DNA of 64,000 bases, from positions 4,278,001 through 4,342,000 of the forward strand of contig NZ_AP023287.1 of NCBI RefSeq assembly GCF_014218295.1. The letters are read 5' to 3'. This stretch comes from Mycolicibacterium litorale. Lineage in GTDB: Bacteria > Actinomycetota > Actinomycetes > Mycobacteriales > Mycobacteriaceae. A model generated the notes under the pieces. That model searched no databases. It was not told the origin of the DNA and saw only the letters and a list, made by a program, of their open reading frames with translations. The position numbers and the translations under genes are program-made. This document shows, piece after piece, positions 1 through 9,403 of this stretch. Within the stretch, counting starts at the first letter, position 1. Every line of letters starts with the position of its first letter.

Positions 1-104
1 TCGCGCCACGGGCCGACGATCGACGAACAAACGATCGGCAGCCCGTTCGGCGCCTGCCAGAGCTAGCCGGATGCCATGTCGGGCAGACCAGAGCGCAAGT
101 CTGC

Positions 105-122
105 GTCTTTACTGAATCTTCA
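105..122 (-). promoter_or_regulatory. Direct-repeat box TGAAGAT-N4-TAAAGAC upstream of the L,D-transpeptidase
   Basis: On the minus strand this reads TGAAGAT, four bases, TAAAGAC, an 11-bp period. The same arrangement occurs at 12842-12859 and 15668-15685. Direct repeats with 11-bp spacing are typical binding sites of OmpR/PhoP-type regulators, so this is a likely site for the response regulator encoded at 12918. The orientation is inverted relative to the gene it precedes. Confidence 0.5.
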
Positions 123-267
123 TCGAAGGACTAAGAAAGCCAAATGACGCATCAGCACACTTGAACCATATTCGTGAACGGTGCACCGCCGCCCGCGAAC
201 GGCCGTCGCGGCGCACGCAGTGCCCGCTCATCGGCGATGTCAACATTCGGATACGGAGACCACACTG

Positions 268-1491
268 ATGCCGCAGGCCACTTGCCTCCCACCGTTTCGC
301 AGGACGGCGCAGTGGCTGCGGACGGCCGTCCTGGCGATGGCGGTGCTGCTGATCGCGGCCGCGTGCAGCTCGTCGCCGGCCGCCGCGCCCCAGCCCGAGG
401 TCATCACTGATAAAGGCACCCCGTTCGCCGACCTGCTAGTGCCCAAATTGCAGGCGTCGGTGACCGACGGAGCGATCGGCGTCGCGGTGGACTCCCCTGT
501 TACCGTGTCCGCCGGTGACGGCGTTCTCGGCCAAGTCTCGTTGACCAACGAAGCCGGCGAACTCGTCGACGGACAGCTCAGCCCCGATGGCGTGTCCTGG
601 TCGTCGGCCGAGCCGCTGGGCTACAACAAGCAGTACACCCTTCATGCCCAGGCCCTTGGACTGGGCGGCGCGACCACTACGACAGCGACCTTCGAAACCC
701 ACTCGCCCGACAACTTAACGATGCCCTACGTCCTGCCCAACGACGGGGAAACGGTTGGCGTGGGCCAACCCATCGCGATCCGCTTCGATGAAAACATCGC
801 CGACCGGATTGCGGCGCAGCAAGCGATCAACGTGACCACCAACCCCCCGGTCGAGGGAGCCTTCTACTGGCTCAATAATCGCGAAGTACGTTGGCGCCCA
901 GCCGAATACTGGAAACCGGGAACAAAAGTAGAGGTGGCGGTCAACGCCTACGGCGTCAACTTCGGTGACGGGCTGTTCGGTCAGGATGACGTCACTACCC
1001 GGTTCACCATTGGTGACGAGGTCATCGCCACCGCCGATGACGCCACCAAAACGATGACTGTGCGGCGCAATGGTCAGATCGTCAAGACCATGCCCATCTC
1101 CATGGGTAAAGCCAAGACCCCGACCGATAACGGCGCCTACATCATCGGAGATCGTTACTCGTTTCTGGTGATGGATTCGTCCACCTACGGAGTCCCGGTC
1201 AACTCTCCTGACGGATACCGCACCGAGGTGGAGTGGGCGACCCAGATGTCCTACAGCGGGATCTACGTGCACTCTGCACCGTGGTCGGTGGGCAGCCAAG
1301 GTATCGCCAATGTCAGCCACGGATGCCTCAACGTCAATCCGGCCAACGCCCGCTGGTTCTACGACAACACCCGACGCGGCGACATCGTTGAGGTCATCAA
1401 CACCACCGGCCCCACGCTGTCGGGGACAGACGGTTTAGGTGACTGGAACATCCCCTGGGATCAGTGGAAAGCCGGCAACGCCAACCTCTGA
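268..1491 (+). CDS. L,D-transpeptidase lipoprotein (Ldt, YkuD fold)
   Basis: This enzyme makes 3->3 cross-links in peptidoglycan, acting outside the membrane. The start at 268 has GGAGAC seven bases upstream and gives a 407-residue protein beginning MPQATCLPP; upstream in-frame ATGs would only add a basic, unlikely leader. A hydrophobic segment ends in a lipobox-like AAACSSS, so it is probably a lipoprotein. Ig-like domains fill the first half. The YkuD catalytic region carries the histidine of IYVHSAPWS and the SHGCLN motif with the nucleophilic cysteine. Length and layout match mycobacterial LdtB-type enzymes. It stands alone upstream of a C40 peptidase gene and has a putative two-component site at 105-122. 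Confidence 0.93.
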   Translation: MPQATCLPPFRRTAQWLRTAVLAMAVLLIAAACSSSPAAAPQPEVITDKGTPFADLLVPKLQASVTDGAIGVAVDSPVTVSAGDGVLGQVSLTNEAGELVDGQLSPDGVSWSSAEPLGYNKQYTLHAQALGLGGATTTTATFETHSPDNLTMPYVLPNDGETVGVGQPIAIRFDENIADRIAAQQAINVTTNPPVEGAFYWLNNREVRWRPAEYWKPGTKVEVAVNAYGVNFGDGLFGQDDVTTRFTIGDEVIATADDATKTMTVRRNGQIVKTMPISMGKAKTPTDNGAYIIGDRYSFLVMDSSTYGVPVNSPDGYRTEVEWATQMSYSGIYVHSAPWSVGSQGIANVSHGCLNVNPANARWFYDNTRRGDIVEVINTTGPTLSGTDGLGDWNIPWDQWKAGNANL

Positions 1492-1866
1492 AACTCAGAT
1501 CAGCAGCGGAGACTCACAACCGCCGCCTCCCAGTCACCTCGTGGCACCAGTTACGCGTGCCAGCAGGACGTTTCGCATCCACCGAACCGGGTTGCGAACT
1601 GCCAAGTGTCACCCAAGCATCGCGCCGTGGGGCCCACGCAGCACAGGTAGCGCAGCCCTTTCCGCTACGACACCTTTGGTTTGCCGCCCTAGGTAAAGGC
1701 ATTTTCACATGTCCGGACCACCGCTTATTTCGTAGCCTTGCCATCGACGATCGACACTTTCAAGCACCCATTCGCAAAACACCATTAGCAATTTCAGCTG
1801 CCGAAATTCCAGCATTGTAATTATGTTGCAGGTGTTACTGATGAGGCATATGTGAGTTAGGCTGAT
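1492..1866. other. Intergenic, no gene seen
   Basis: Short open frames on both strands lack ribosome-binding sites and recognisable protein features. The stretch from about 1780 to 1860 is AT-richer than its surroundings and probably holds the promoter of the downstream peptidase gene. Confidence 0.5.
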
Positions 1867-1867
1867 C

Positions 1868-1884
1868 TACGTATTCGCTACGTA
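1868..1884. promoter_or_regulatory. BlaI/CopY-type dyad, TACGTA-N5-TACGTA
   Basis: The sequence TACGTATTCGCTACGTA is a TAC-N11-GTA dyad made of two TACGTA half sites five bases apart. The same dyad is found at 3582, 9404, 11029, 11044, 15753 and 17928. BlaI/MecI/CopY repressors are known to use TAC...GTA dyads. It lies about 90 bases before the C40 peptidase start at 1976. Confidence 0.65.
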
Positions 1885-1975
1885 CATCGTTGCTGCACAG
1901 TACGGAACGCTCTGTTTCGCCTTTCTTGGCGAAACCAATCACCGGCGCTCCGACGGCCGAAAGAAAGAACGCCAT

Positions 1976-2722
1976 ATGGAACCGATGGCCCGATGCGTCC
2001 GCCCGGAGAAAGGCCGCGTATCTGCGTTCGGCTTTCGCCTGACTGGGGTGATCGTTGCCGTCGTCGCGACGGTACTTTTGGCGTGCACGCCAGCAGCCTC
2101 CGCCGAGCCGACAGGCGGTCCGTGGGATCCACTCCTGCCCAAGATCCCGAGTGCGGGAGCGCCCGGCGATCCGGTTGCCATCGCCAACGCGTCCTTGCAG
2201 GCGACGGCCGTTGCCACCCAGACTGCGATGGACTTGGGGCGTAGCTTCCTGAGCAGTCTCGGACTCGTCAGTCCCGCGGCAAGCCCCCAAACGAGCGTCC
2301 GCGGCAACCGTCTCTACGGTGCCCAGGCGATCGAATACGTTATCCGCAGGGCAGGAACGCAGATCGGCGTTCCCTACTCCTGGGGAGGGGGCAGCCTCAC
2401 CGGCCCTAGTCGCGGAGTCGACCAAGGCGCAGGCACCGTCGGTTTCGACTGCTCAGGACTGACACGATTCGCCTTCGCCGGCGTCGGCGTACTGTTGCCG
2501 CGATGGTCCGGCGACCAGTACAACGCTGGCCGCAAGGTACCTCCCGCGCAAGCTAAACGCGGTGACCTCCTGTTCTGGGGGCCCGGCGGAAGCCAACACG
2601 AAGCGATCTACCTCGGCGGCGGAAAAATGATCGAGGCGCAACAAACCGGCGTTCCCATCAAGATTTCACCGGTGCGTACCGCCGGGATGACACCCTACGT
2701 CATACGGATTATCGAGACCTGA
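1976..2722 (+). CDS. NlpC/P60 (C40) peptidoglycan peptidase, short Rip-type
   Basis: A secreted endopeptidase predicted to cut peptide stems of peptidoglycan. The 248-residue product has an N-terminal signal segment (residues about 17-42, ending ACTPAASAEP) and a linker with the GDPVAIANA region that also occurs before the catalytic domain of the RipA-like protein at 11145. The C40 domain runs from about residue 115. The catalytic cysteine lies in GFDCSGLTRFAF, the histidine in QHEAIYLGGG, and the segment ISPVRTAGMTPYV ends the domain. It lacks the long coiled coil of RipA, like RipB. AAAGAA upstream serves as ribosome-binding site. A BlaI-type operator sits at 1868-1884. Confidence 0.92.
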   Translation: MEPMARCVRPEKGRVSAFGFRLTGVIVAVVATVLLACTPAASAEPTGGPWDPLLPKIPSAGAPGDPVAIANASLQATAVATQTAMDLGRSFLSSLGLVSPAASPQTSVRGNRLYGAQAIEYVIRRAGTQIGVPYSWGGGSLTGPSRGVDQGAGTVGFDCSGLTRFAFAGVGVLLPRWSGDQYNAGRKVPPAQAKRGDLLFWGPGGSQHEAIYLGGGKMIEAQQTGVPIKISPVRTAGMTPYVIRIIET

Positions 2723-2784
2723 CCCCGAACGCTTCCGCCAACAGCTTCCTCCCACCAAACGCCTTGTCTGCACCGGGTAATGGT

Positions 2785-3531
2785 TCAGCCGGCCAGACAG
2801 TAGCCGATGCCGCGGACCGTCCGGACATAGCGCGGACAAGACGGGGCGTCACCGAGCTTGCGACGAAGATTGCCGATGTGCACGCCCAGTGCCGACCGCC
2901 CGCCGGGCTGCGTCGCCCCCCAAAGGACTTCCTGAAGTCGTCGGCACGTCACGGGCTCCCCTGGATCATCGGACAACACCCGAAGGATCGCGAACTCCGT
3001 TCGAGTCAGCGATATGACGTTGCCGCGCTGATAGACCCGCCGGACCCCCACGTCGATCACCAGATCGTCGACGTGGCGTCGCTGCGCGCCGCCGACCTCG
3101 CCGCGCTGGTGAGAACGCCTGAGCGTCTGCCGTATTCGCGTGTTGAGTATGTCGCGGGAGCCGATGGGAGCCACTCCGACGCGCGATATTAGTGGCGCCA
3201 TCTCTGTGTCGGCGAGCGCGACGACGCCGCAATGGGCGGCCTGGCGAACACGGTCAAGGACGACGGCGCCGTGCGCGGATGATCCCACGCACACCACCAC
3301 CACATCGGGGTCATCGCCGAGCACCGCGGTGAGCGCTGCAGCATCTGAGCGTGCGACGTCGACGGCGAACTCTTCAGCGCGCAGGGTGCCGGCCAACATG
3401 TCGGCGTAGATGCGCCGAGGTTCAACCAGCAGAACGCGAATGCGCCCAGCAGCTATCGCCGGAGAGGCAACGCTGCCCGAAGCGGGGTGCGGCTCGATGG
3501 TCGTGGCAGTCTCCTTGCCAGCGTGGGCCAT
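2785..3531 (-). CDS. Atypical OmpR-family response regulator lacking the phospho-acceptor Asp
   Basis: A 248-residue protein with a receiver-like half (residues about 31-145) and an intact winged-helix DNA-binding half (about 150-248, with LTRTEFAILRVLSD and VHIGNLRRKLGD). The receiver has lost its chemistry. The acidic pair is EP in RVLLVEPRR, the phospho-acceptor position reads VVVVCVGSS instead of VVxLDxxLP, and the usual KP lysine is replaced in VGVAPIGS. It is therefore probably phosphorylation-independent. No kinase gene adjoins it. It converges with the peptidase gene at 1976. A 41-bp palindrome containing a BlaI-type dyad lies 39 bases upstream, suggesting control by the repressor at 10444. 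Confidence 0.88.
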   Translation of the reverse strand: MAHAGKETATTIEPHPASGSVASPAIAAGRIRVLLVEPRRIYADMLAGTLRAEEFAVDVARSDAAALTAVLGDDPDVVVVCVGSSAHGAVVLDRVRQAAHCGVVALADTEMAPLISRVGVAPIGSRDILNTRIRQTLRRSHQRGEVGGAQRRHVDDLVIDVGVRRVYQRGNVISLTRTEFAILRVLSDDPGEPVTCRRLQEVLWGATQPGGRSALGVHIGNLRRKLGDAPSCPRYVRTVRGIGYCLAG

Positions 3532-3569
3532 TCACGGCGTGAAGGTGTCCGCGCGGATGCTGGAACCAG

Positions 3570-3610
3570 CATATCGCCATCTACGTAGCTACTACGTAGA
3601 TGGCGATATG
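3570..3610. promoter_or_regulatory. 41-bp perfect palindrome containing a BlaI-type dyad
   Basis: Arms at 3570-3587 and 3593-3610 are 18 bp, perfectly complementary, and separated by GCTAC. The core 3582-3598 is TACGTA-N5-TACGTA, the same dyad as at 1868, 9404, 11029, 11044, 15753 and 17928. It lies immediately upstream of the response regulator gene and downstream of the MFS gene, so a terminator role for the outer arms is possible, but there is no T-run and the inner core matches the operator series. Confidence 0.7.
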
Positions 3611-3641
3611 GGGTGTCGGGCATATTCGCGTCTTCGGGTGT

Positions 3642-4907
3642 TCAGCGGGGGGTTTGCGCGCCAGAGGATGTCAGCTGTTCGGGTTGAAGTCGGCCCCGTC
3701 GGTCCAGCCGGAACAAGGCCGCTGCGGAGGCCAGCCCGATTGCCGACAGCAGAACCCACAGCAGCCAGGGTTGCCCGAGATCTCGGGCGGCCTGCATCAG
3801 CGAGCCGGTGGCCAGATTGCCAACAAGAATGCCGACTCCGACGATGGTGTTGTAGAAGCCGTAGTGCGTTCCGATGAGACGGTTGTTGGCCAATGAGACG
3901 ACGGTGTCCATCTCGAACGGGAAGACGGCCGCCGACCCGACCGCCAGCACCGCCGTGGCGACGAGTAGCGCGGTCGCGGCGGCGACTCTGCCTGCCCTGG
4001 TGTCATCGGGCAGCACGATCAGCGGCAAAAACGACGCCGCGAGGATCAGCATGCCGATCACCAGGGAGCGGCCGGCGCCCCAGCGGTGGGCGAACCATCG
4101 TGTGATCCGCATCTGGCCGAGGACAGCAACCAGACCCGAGACCACGAAGATCATGGCGGTGACAACGGAATCGTTGCGCGGAAACAGGTCTCGCGCCTGA
4201 AGCGGCAATGCCAGATAGACCTGGAATGACAAAACATACGACCCGATCATGGCCGCCGCGAAGAGCAGAAAGGAGCGGTTGGCCGCTACTGTTCGCCAGT
4301 CCTGCAGCACCGATGTCTTCTCATCAGGTGTCCCCGCGGCCCGGTGGGGCAATGCTAAGAGTTGGGCCACGGTCAGCGCTGCGAACACGACCGCTGCGGC
4401 GGCAGCTGTCATTCGGAAATCGACGAACATCAAGGCCAGCCCGACAAGGGGTCCGGCCAGAATGCCCGCCTGATAGAACACGTTGAACACCGCGAAGGCT
4501 TCCACGCGCCGTGGGCCCGCGTCGGCCGCCAGATAGGCGCGCACCGCAGGATTGAACAGGGCGCCGGCGAAGCCGGTTGCTGCCGAGGCGATCAGAACCG
4601 CCGGCAGCGATTCAGCGAAGACGAGCAGGCCGAATCCTGCTGTCCGGAGGACACATCCGCAGACGATGAGCGGTTTGTAGCCCAGCCGGTCTGCCAGAGT
4701 GCCGCCGATGAGAAACATGCCTTGCTGGGAGAAGTTACGTACACCCAGCACCAGGCCGATGGCCCACGCGGCCAGCCCCAACGGGCCGGCGAGGTAGCCG
4801 GCCAGGTAAGGCATGAGCATGTAAAAGCCCAGGTTGATGCCGAATTGGTTGATCATCAGCATCCGGCTGGGCCAACCAAAGCTGCGGAAGGCTGACAGCA
4901 GGGTCAT
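3642..4907 (-). CDS. MFS transporter (Rv0849-like), partner of CysK2
   Basis: An integral membrane major-facilitator protein of about 421 residues with some twelve hydrophobic segments. The MFS loop between helices 2 and 3 is visible as [12 protein letters not shown]. The start at 4907 is chosen because its ATG overlaps the TGA of the upstream gene (ATGA), indicating translational coupling; an earlier start would run 16 codons into that gene. In M. tuberculosis the order lpqS (Rv0847), cysK2 (Rv0848), MFS (Rv0849) is a copper-responsive operon. The same order is seen here, except that an IS21-family element has separated lpqS. The substrate is unknown. Confidence 0.88.
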   Translation of the reverse strand: MTLLSAFRSFGWPSRMLMINQFGINLGFYMLMPYLAGYLAGPLGLAAWAIGLVLGVRNFSQQGMFLIGGTLADRLGYKPLIVCGCVLRTAGFGLLVFAESLPAVLIASAATGFAGALFNPAVRAYLAADAGPRRVEAFAVFNVFYQAGILAGPLVGLALMFVDFRMTAAAAAVVFAALTVAQLLALPHRAAGTPDEKTSVLQDWRTVAANRSFLLFAAAMIGSYVLSFQVYLALPLQARDLFPRNDSVVTAMIFVVSGLVAVLGQMRITRWFAHRWGAGRSLVIGMLILAASFLPLIVLPDDTRAGRVAAATALLVATAVLAVGSAAVFPFEMDTVVSLANNRLIGTHYGFYNTIVGVGILVGNLATGSLMQAARDLGQPWLLWVLLSAIGLASAAALFRLDRRGRLQPEQLTSSGAQTPR

Positions 4908-6022
4908 CGTGACTGCACCTCGGTGGGGTCGACAACGGTGGTGCATCGCGTCCACGCCGTGACTGTCTGGGTCATCGGGTCCTCAATGGTGGCGGGATGC
5001 CTCGGGGGCGCTGCGTCGAGCAGGCCGTGGGCGCGGCAGTAGTCGTCGTTGTAGATGGTGTCGAAGTAGCGTTGCGGGCCGTCCGGGAAGATCGCTGCGA
5101 CAGTGGCTCCGGCAGGGCTATTGCGTGCGACCCAGCCTGCAACCAGGGCGACCGCACCGACGCTCCAGCCGCCACTGGCGTAGTGGGTGGCCGCCAGGGT
5201 GCGGCATGCCCACACCGACTCCGCGGGGGCAACCCAATGCACTTCGTTGAACGCTTGGTAGTCGACGTTGCCGGGATAGATGCTCGATCCCAGGCCTCGC
5301 ATGAGCCGAGAAGCCGCGGGCTGGCCGAAGATCGTCGAGCCCACCGTGTCGACGCCGATCAGCCGCAGCTGCGGGTTAAATTCTCGGAGGACGCGTGCGA
5401 CGCCGGCCGAGTGGCCTCCGGTGCCCACCGAGCACACCAGGACATCAACGGCGCCGAGTTGTTCGTTCAGTTCCAACGCGAGCCCGCGGTAGGCCTCGAC
5501 GTTATCGGGGTTGCTGTATTGATCGGGATGCCACGCGCGCGGGTCGGTGGCCAAGATCTTCTGCACGCGGTCACGGCGAGCCTGCTGCCAGCCTCCCTGT
5601 GGGTGCGGTTCAGTGACCAATTCGATGTCGGCGCCGAATGCGGCGAGCATATTCTGAATGATCGGCTCCATCCCGGGGTCGGTGACCAAGGTGACGGGGT
5701 GCCCGTAGACCGTTCCGGCTAGTGCGAGACCCAACCCCAGCGTCCCGCTGGTGGATTCAACGATGCGGGCGCCGGGGGCAAGTGCCCCGCGGGAGCGGGC
5801 GCGTTCGACCATGTGTAGCGCGGGTCGGTCTTTCATCCCTCCCGGGTTGAAGCCTTCGAGTTTGGCCCAAAAGCCCCGCTCTTCTGACGTGAACGGTGCG
5901 CTGATTCTCAAGACAGGGGTCTGGCCAACCATGGTGGCCGGCCGCTCGTTGCGGCCGCGTTGTGGCTGTGCCGATCGGGTGTGGGAAGTGCGTGCATGGC
6001 GGATTGGCAGGGCAGGATTCAT
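4904..6022 (-). CDS. cysK2: CysK2-like PLP-dependent cysteine/S-sulfocysteine synthase
   Basis: A fold-type II PLP enzyme. M. tuberculosis CysK2 makes S-sulfocysteine from O-phosphoserine and thiosulfate. The PLP lysine is in [11 protein letters not shown], the substrate loop is [14 protein letters not shown], and the phosphate-binding loop is [15 protein letters not shown]. The start at 6022 places about 34 residues before the conserved QTPVL, as in the Mtb protein; ATG at 5932 is the alternative, and the frame further upstream enters IS DNA. Only about 90 bases separate the gene from the left end of the IS21 element at 6116, so its native promoter, shared with lpqS, has been cut off. Expression may now depend on the IS or on a weak local promoter. 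Confidence 0.85.
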   Translation of the reverse strand: MNPALPIRHARTSHTRSAQPQRGRNERPATMVGQTPVLRISAPFTSEERGFWAKLEGFNPGGMKDRPALHMVERARSRGALAPGARIVESTSGTLGLGLALAGTVYGHPVTLVTDPGMEPIIQNMLAAFGADIELVTEPHPQGGWQQARRDRVQKILATDPRAWHPDQYSNPDNVEAYRGLALELNEQLGAVDVLVCSVGTGGHSAGVARVLREFNPQLRLIGVDTVGSTIFGQPAASRLMRGLGSSIYPGNVDYQAFNEVHWVAPAESVWACRTLAATHYASGGWSVGAVALVAGWVARNSPAGATVAAIFPDGPQRYFDTIYNDDYCRAHGLLDAAPPRHPATIEDPMTQTVTAWTRCTTVVDPTEVQSR

Positions 6023-6110
6023 CGATGAATGTCGCTTCTGTGAGGCCGCGACGAAGCACGGCGACTGACGGCAGGTAGCGGTCACCGGCCACCGTCGAAG
6101 ACGACGGGGC

Positions 6111-6115
6111 CTGAC
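6111..6115. repeat. Target-site duplication CTGAC (left)
   Basis: CTGAC directly abuts the left TGTCG end of the IS21-family element and recurs at 8760-8764 directly after its right end. Five-base duplications fit IS21-family transposition. Confidence 0.8.
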
Positions 6116-6176
6116 TGTCGCTTGCCAGGGTGATGGGACCACCTGATTGCCAGGGGGATGGGACCACCGTGGCGCG

Positions 6177-6974
6177 TTATTGAGGATGCTTGTCGGCGGG
6201 GTCTGGGTCAAGCTGAGGGCGGGTTCGTTGGCGGTAGGACGGTCCTTCGATGACCAGGGTGTGCGCGGCGGAGGTCAGTCGGTCGATGGCTGATTGGGCC
6301 AGCAGGGTGTCGGCGGTCATGGTCAGCCATTCGGCGGGCTCGCGGTTCGACGTCATGATGGTGGTCTTGGCGCGGTGGCGCTCGACGACGATTTCGTAGA
6401 AGTCGCTGGTTTCGGTGGCGTCGAGGGGGCGTAGCGCGAAGTCGTCGATGATCAGAACGTCGACGGCGGCCAGTCGGCGGATCTCTGCGTCGACGGTGTG
6501 GTCGAGGCGGGCGGCGCGTAGCCGGGTGAACAGTTTGTCGGCGCGGCCGAAAACGACGGTGTGTCTGCGTCGAATAGCCATGTGGCCCAATGCTGTTGCC
6601 AGATGCGTCTTGCCAACACCAACGGGCCCGAGGACGATCGCGGACTGGCCGGCATCGAGGAACCGTAGCGAGGTGAGATCACCGAGCAGGGTGCGGTCAT
6701 AGCGCAGGTCGTCGTGGGCGGTCCAGGTGTCAAACCGCATGCTCGGATCGAGTCCGGCTTTGGCCGCTCGTAGTGCCGCGGAGCGGGATTCGCGTCGGGA
6801 GACCTCGTCAGCCAGCAGCGTTTCCAGGAAGCCGATGTGGCTGAGTTTGTGTTGTCGGGCCAAGGCGGCGCGTTCGGGCAGGGTGTCAGCCAGTGCACCG
6901 AGCTTGAGGGCTTTGAGCAGTCGGAGCAGATCAGCGCCGATCGGGTCGGTGGCTCCACGGGCGGTGGTAGTCAT
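6177..6974 (-). CDS. istB: IS21-family helper ATPase IstB
   Basis: A 265-residue DnaC/DnaA-type AAA+ ATPase that assists the transposase. Walker A is [15 protein letters not shown], Walker B is [14 protein letters not shown], and sensor motif TSNREPAEW follows. The start MTTTARG is chosen because its ATG lies immediately after the istA stop. Length is normal and nothing appears broken. Confidence 0.95.
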   Translation of the reverse strand: MTTTARGATDPIGADLLRLLKALKLGALADTLPERAALARQHKLSHIGFLETLLADEVSRRESRSAALRAAKAGLDPSMRFDTWTAHDDLRYDRTLLGDLTSLRFLDAGQSAIVLGPVGVGKTHLATALGHMAIRRRHTVVFGRADKLFTRLRAARLDHTVDAEIRRLAAVDVLIIDDFALRPLDATETSDFYEIVVERHRAKTTIMTSNREPAEWLTMTADTLLAQSAIDRLTSAAHTLVIEGPSYRQRTRPQLDPDPADKHPQ

Positions 6975-6975
6975 G

Positions 6976-8598
6976 TCAGCGGTTCTCCTCGGCAACGGTG
7001 GTCGTGATGATGGTCAATGGTGTTGGGGTGGAGTTGAATTCGGAAGGATCACGGGCGAAGCGGGTCGCGGTGTGACCGACCGCTTTCGGCAGGGCCGGGG
7101 AGCTGGTCTCGGTGGCGCGCTCCAGCATGGAGGCGATCTTGTTCACCGAGACGACATCGAGATCCAGCGACAATGAACAGGCCTGTTCGACCCGGTCGGC
7201 GCCGTAGCGGCGCACCAGACCCAGCAGCCGGTAGACGGTACGCATCTTCGTCCAGGGCAGCCGGTCATCGAGGATGCGTTCGGCGTAGATCCCGACGTTG
7301 GGGCCGTGGGAGGCGCAGGTGGCGATCAACGCCGCCACATCACGCAGCGCGTAGCCGGTCTTGTGTTCGGGCAGATCAGCGGGGTCGGTGCTGCGCCCAC
7401 CGGCCGGTTGGCGGGGATGGACCTTGACCAGCACGCCGCGGCGATAGAACTTCACCAGCTCGGTGTCGGCGCGCACGTCCAGGTACTGACCGATCCAGCA
7501 TTCGGGCAGCGAATACAGGGCCTTGGCGACCTCGGCGTGGAAGTCGCGGTGCACCTTGACCGTCTTGAACACCGGCACGTCATAAACCCCTGGCACCGGC
7601 AACAGCCGGGACTGTTCGGCGGCGGTGAACACCTTCAGCGGACGAGCGCAGATGGTGCCGTGTGTGCGGGTGCCCGCGGTGTCACGACACCACACCGTCG
7701 CCGCCTGCTGCGCATGGGCCAGGCTGGTGAATGTTTCACCGTCCCAGAAGTTTCGGCGCACGTACTGCACGGCGCGTTCCACTCGCGGCTTGTCCTTCGG
7801 CGAGGCCACCCGCGCCGGGTCGGTCAGGAACCCGACATGCCCGGCGTAGTCCAGCCAGCCCTGGCTGAACTGCGGGTTGACCGCATCGGCGGCGGCGATC
7901 ACCGGTTTGAGGTTGTCGGGGATCAGCACGGCGAACACGCCGCCGAAGAACTCCCAGGCCGCCTCGCAGCCGGCGATCACCGCGGCCAGAGTCTGCGAGT
8001 AGGACAGCCACACGAACATGTGCCGGGAGTACACCGCGGTGAAGATCAGCGCGTGCACCTTGCGGCGGCGCCCGTCAGCAGCGTCGGTGAGCATCCCCAG
8101 GTAGCCGAAGTCGACCTGGCACTCCACTCCGGGATCGCCATCAGCGACACGCACCGTGAGGTCTTTGCGGCCGAAACCGCAACGCTGGCTGGCGAATCGG
8201 TGCAACGTCCGATACGGCACCACACACCCCTGCCGGGCCAACAGGGTGTGGATCTTCGTGACCGTCAACGGCCGATGCTCACCGGTGCCGGCCACCCAGG
8301 CGGTGATCTGATCTTCGAAGCCCACCAGCTGCTCCCACGCCGCCCCGTGGCCATCGGGGCGAACCGGGCGCACCGCCTCGGCAACCATCCCGATCAACGC
8401 ATCATCGACCGCGCTGACGTCGTCGTCGCGACGCAGACCCGCCGCCTGGGCGGCCTCGACGTAGCGGCGCACCGTCTTGCGGTCCAGGCCGCAATGCGCG
8501 GCAATGCTGCGGTACCCCGGCGCCGGCAGTCCCACCACCCCCAGCCACACCCGCAGCACTTCCCTGATCTCATTCACACTGACCTCCCGAAAAGCCAT
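6976..8598 (-). CDS. istA: IS21-family transposase IstA
   Basis: A 540-residue DDE transposase. An N-terminal helix-turn-helix (residues about 26-48, SIAAHCGLDRKTVRRYV) precedes the rve integrase core. The catalytic residues are the Asp of ECQVDFGYL, the Asp of LIPDNLKP and the Glu of KPRVERAVQYVR. A C-terminal Mu-type domain follows. The gene is intact and is followed directly by istB. Confidence 0.95.
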   Translation of the reverse strand: MAFREVSVNEIREVLRVWLGVVGLPAPGYRSIAAHCGLDRKTVRRYVEAAQAAGLRRDDDVSAVDDALIGMVAEAVRPVRPDGHGAAWEQLVGFEDQITAWVAGTGEHRPLTVTKIHTLLARQGCVVPYRTLHRFASQRCGFGRKDLTVRVADGDPGVECQVDFGYLGMLTDAADGRRRKVHALIFTAVYSRHMFVWLSYSQTLAAVIAGCEAAWEFFGGVFAVLIPDNLKPVIAAADAVNPQFSQGWLDYAGHVGFLTDPARVASPKDKPRVERAVQYVRRNFWDGETFTSLAHAQQAATVWCRDTAGTRTHGTICARPLKVFTAAEQSRLLPVPGVYDVPVFKTVKVHRDFHAEVAKALYSLPECWIGQYLDVRADTELVKFYRRGVLVKVHPRQPAGGRSTDPADLPEHKTGYALRDVAALIATCASHGPNVGIYAERILDDRLPWTKMRTVYRLLGLVRRYGADRVEQACSLSLDLDVVSVNKIASMLERATETSSPALPKAVGHTATRFARDPSEFNSTPTPLTIITTTVAEENR

Positions 8599-8759
8599 GC
8601 CCGCCGACCTCCGTGACTTGAGCTGTCACGGCGATCGAACGAACAAATGAAAAGACCACCGACGCGACGCGCCGGTGGTCCCATAACTGGCAATCCAGGT
8701 GGTCCCATCACCCTGGCAAAAATCAGGTCACACTGGTCCCATCCTCATGGCAGACGACA

Positions 8760-8764
8760 CTGAC
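8760..8764. repeat. Target-site duplication CTGAC (right)
   Basis: Identical to 6111-6115 and directly adjacent to the right end (CGACA) of the IS21-family element. It dates the separation of lpqS from cysK2 to this insertion. Confidence 0.8.
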
Positions 8765-8773
8765 GCTAGCCGA

Positions 8774-9190
8774 TCAGCGGCGCGCGATACACAGGTGGGC
8801 GAGCACGTCGCGGCCGGTGCGCAGGGCGCGGGCGTTCCGTGGTGGACCGCGGATAGGCGCCTTCGCCGCCTGGCACCACAGCAGCGGAAGCACAACCACG
8901 ACGAGGCCCAACGCGAGCGCGATCAGGGAAACCGTTCCCCGCGGCAGGATCGCTTCGGCCAATGTGTCGGGCGTGCACTCGGCGTCGGGTTGGGAGAGGT
9001 GGGGGTGGTCGAGTTCGACAGACATCGGCGCGCCGACCGCACTGGTGGCCAGGGTGTGCGGTCCGTGCGTAGGTGCCGCATTCACGCCGGGCAGTGCCCA
9101 CTCGGCTCCGACGATGACGGTCCAGAACGCGATCAACGCCGCGACGATGGCGCGGCGGCGTTGCCCAGAGTTCGCGTCGAAGTACTTCAC
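8774..9190 (-). CDS. lpqS: LpqS-like envelope protein without a lipobox cysteine
   Basis: A 138-residue protein recognised by its LpqS-type C-terminus (TGRDVLAHLCIARR) and His-rich N-terminal ectodomain (THGPHTLATS, LDHPHLSQPDAEC). M. tuberculosis LpqS is a copper-responsive lipoprotein. The start is GTG at 9190, giving MKYFDANSGQRRR followed by a hydrophobic segment. Where Mtb LpqS has a lipobox cysteine this protein reads GAEWALPG, so it is probably anchored by its membrane segment instead. A second hydrophobic segment lies at residues about 90-105. A BlaI-type dyad lies at 9404-9420. The downstream partner cysK2 has been displaced by the IS21 element. Confidence 0.78.
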   Translation of the reverse strand: MKYFDANSGQRRRAIVAALIAFWTVIVGAEWALPGVNAAPTHGPHTLATSAVGAPMSVELDHPHLSQPDAECTPDTLAEAILPRGTVSLIALALGLVVVVLPLLWCQAAKAPIRGPPRNARALRTGRDVLAHLCIARR

Positions 9191-9403
9191 GATGTTGCCG
9201 ACTGTAGCAGCGGATCGGCGAATTCAGGCTCGGCCCCTGAGCCGATGCCGGGTTGTGATCAGAGCGCGACCGCCGTTGCGCCGAGCCAACCGGCCGTTCC
9301 GTCGCACGATCGACTTCGCCCGATGCCCTTGCGAAAACGCCCTTTTGGAGGTTCCGCGAAGGAGATGCAATAGATCGGAGCGCTGCTTGTACCGCAGATC
9401 ATC

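Larger units (their letters stand above)
6116..8759 (-). mobile_element. IS21-family insertion sequence, complete, 2644 bp
   Basis: The element is delimited by TGTCG...CGACA ends with multiple internal repeats of the form TTGCCAGGGTGATGGGACCA. There are two copies near the left end (6122-6168) and, in inverted orientation, several near the right end (about 8640-8754), as is usual for IS21. It carries istA and istB on the minus strand and is flanked by the duplication CTGAC. It lies 10 bases beyond the lpqS stop codon and separates lpqS from cysK2. The clean duplication and intact genes suggest a recent insertion. Confidence 0.9.

Noticed and set aside
3570..3610. 41-bp palindrome as a simple transcription terminator
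   Set aside because: A terminator role is possible, but there is no T-run and the core equals the dyad seen at six other places, each upstream of a gene; an operator is the better reading.
6023..6211. N-terminal extension of the CysK2-like protein
   Set aside because: These codons run into the IS21 left end (6116 onward) and into istB, so they cannot be native; the start at 6022 fits the family.
7306..8616. A 436-codon plus-strand open frame inside the IS21 element
   Set aside because: It lies antisense to the intact istA gene and has no recognisable domain.
9191..9403. A RicR/CsoR-type copper operator upstream of lpqS, as expected from M. tuberculosis
   Set aside because: I could not find a convincing GC-rich copper palindrome; only the BlaI-type dyad stands out.
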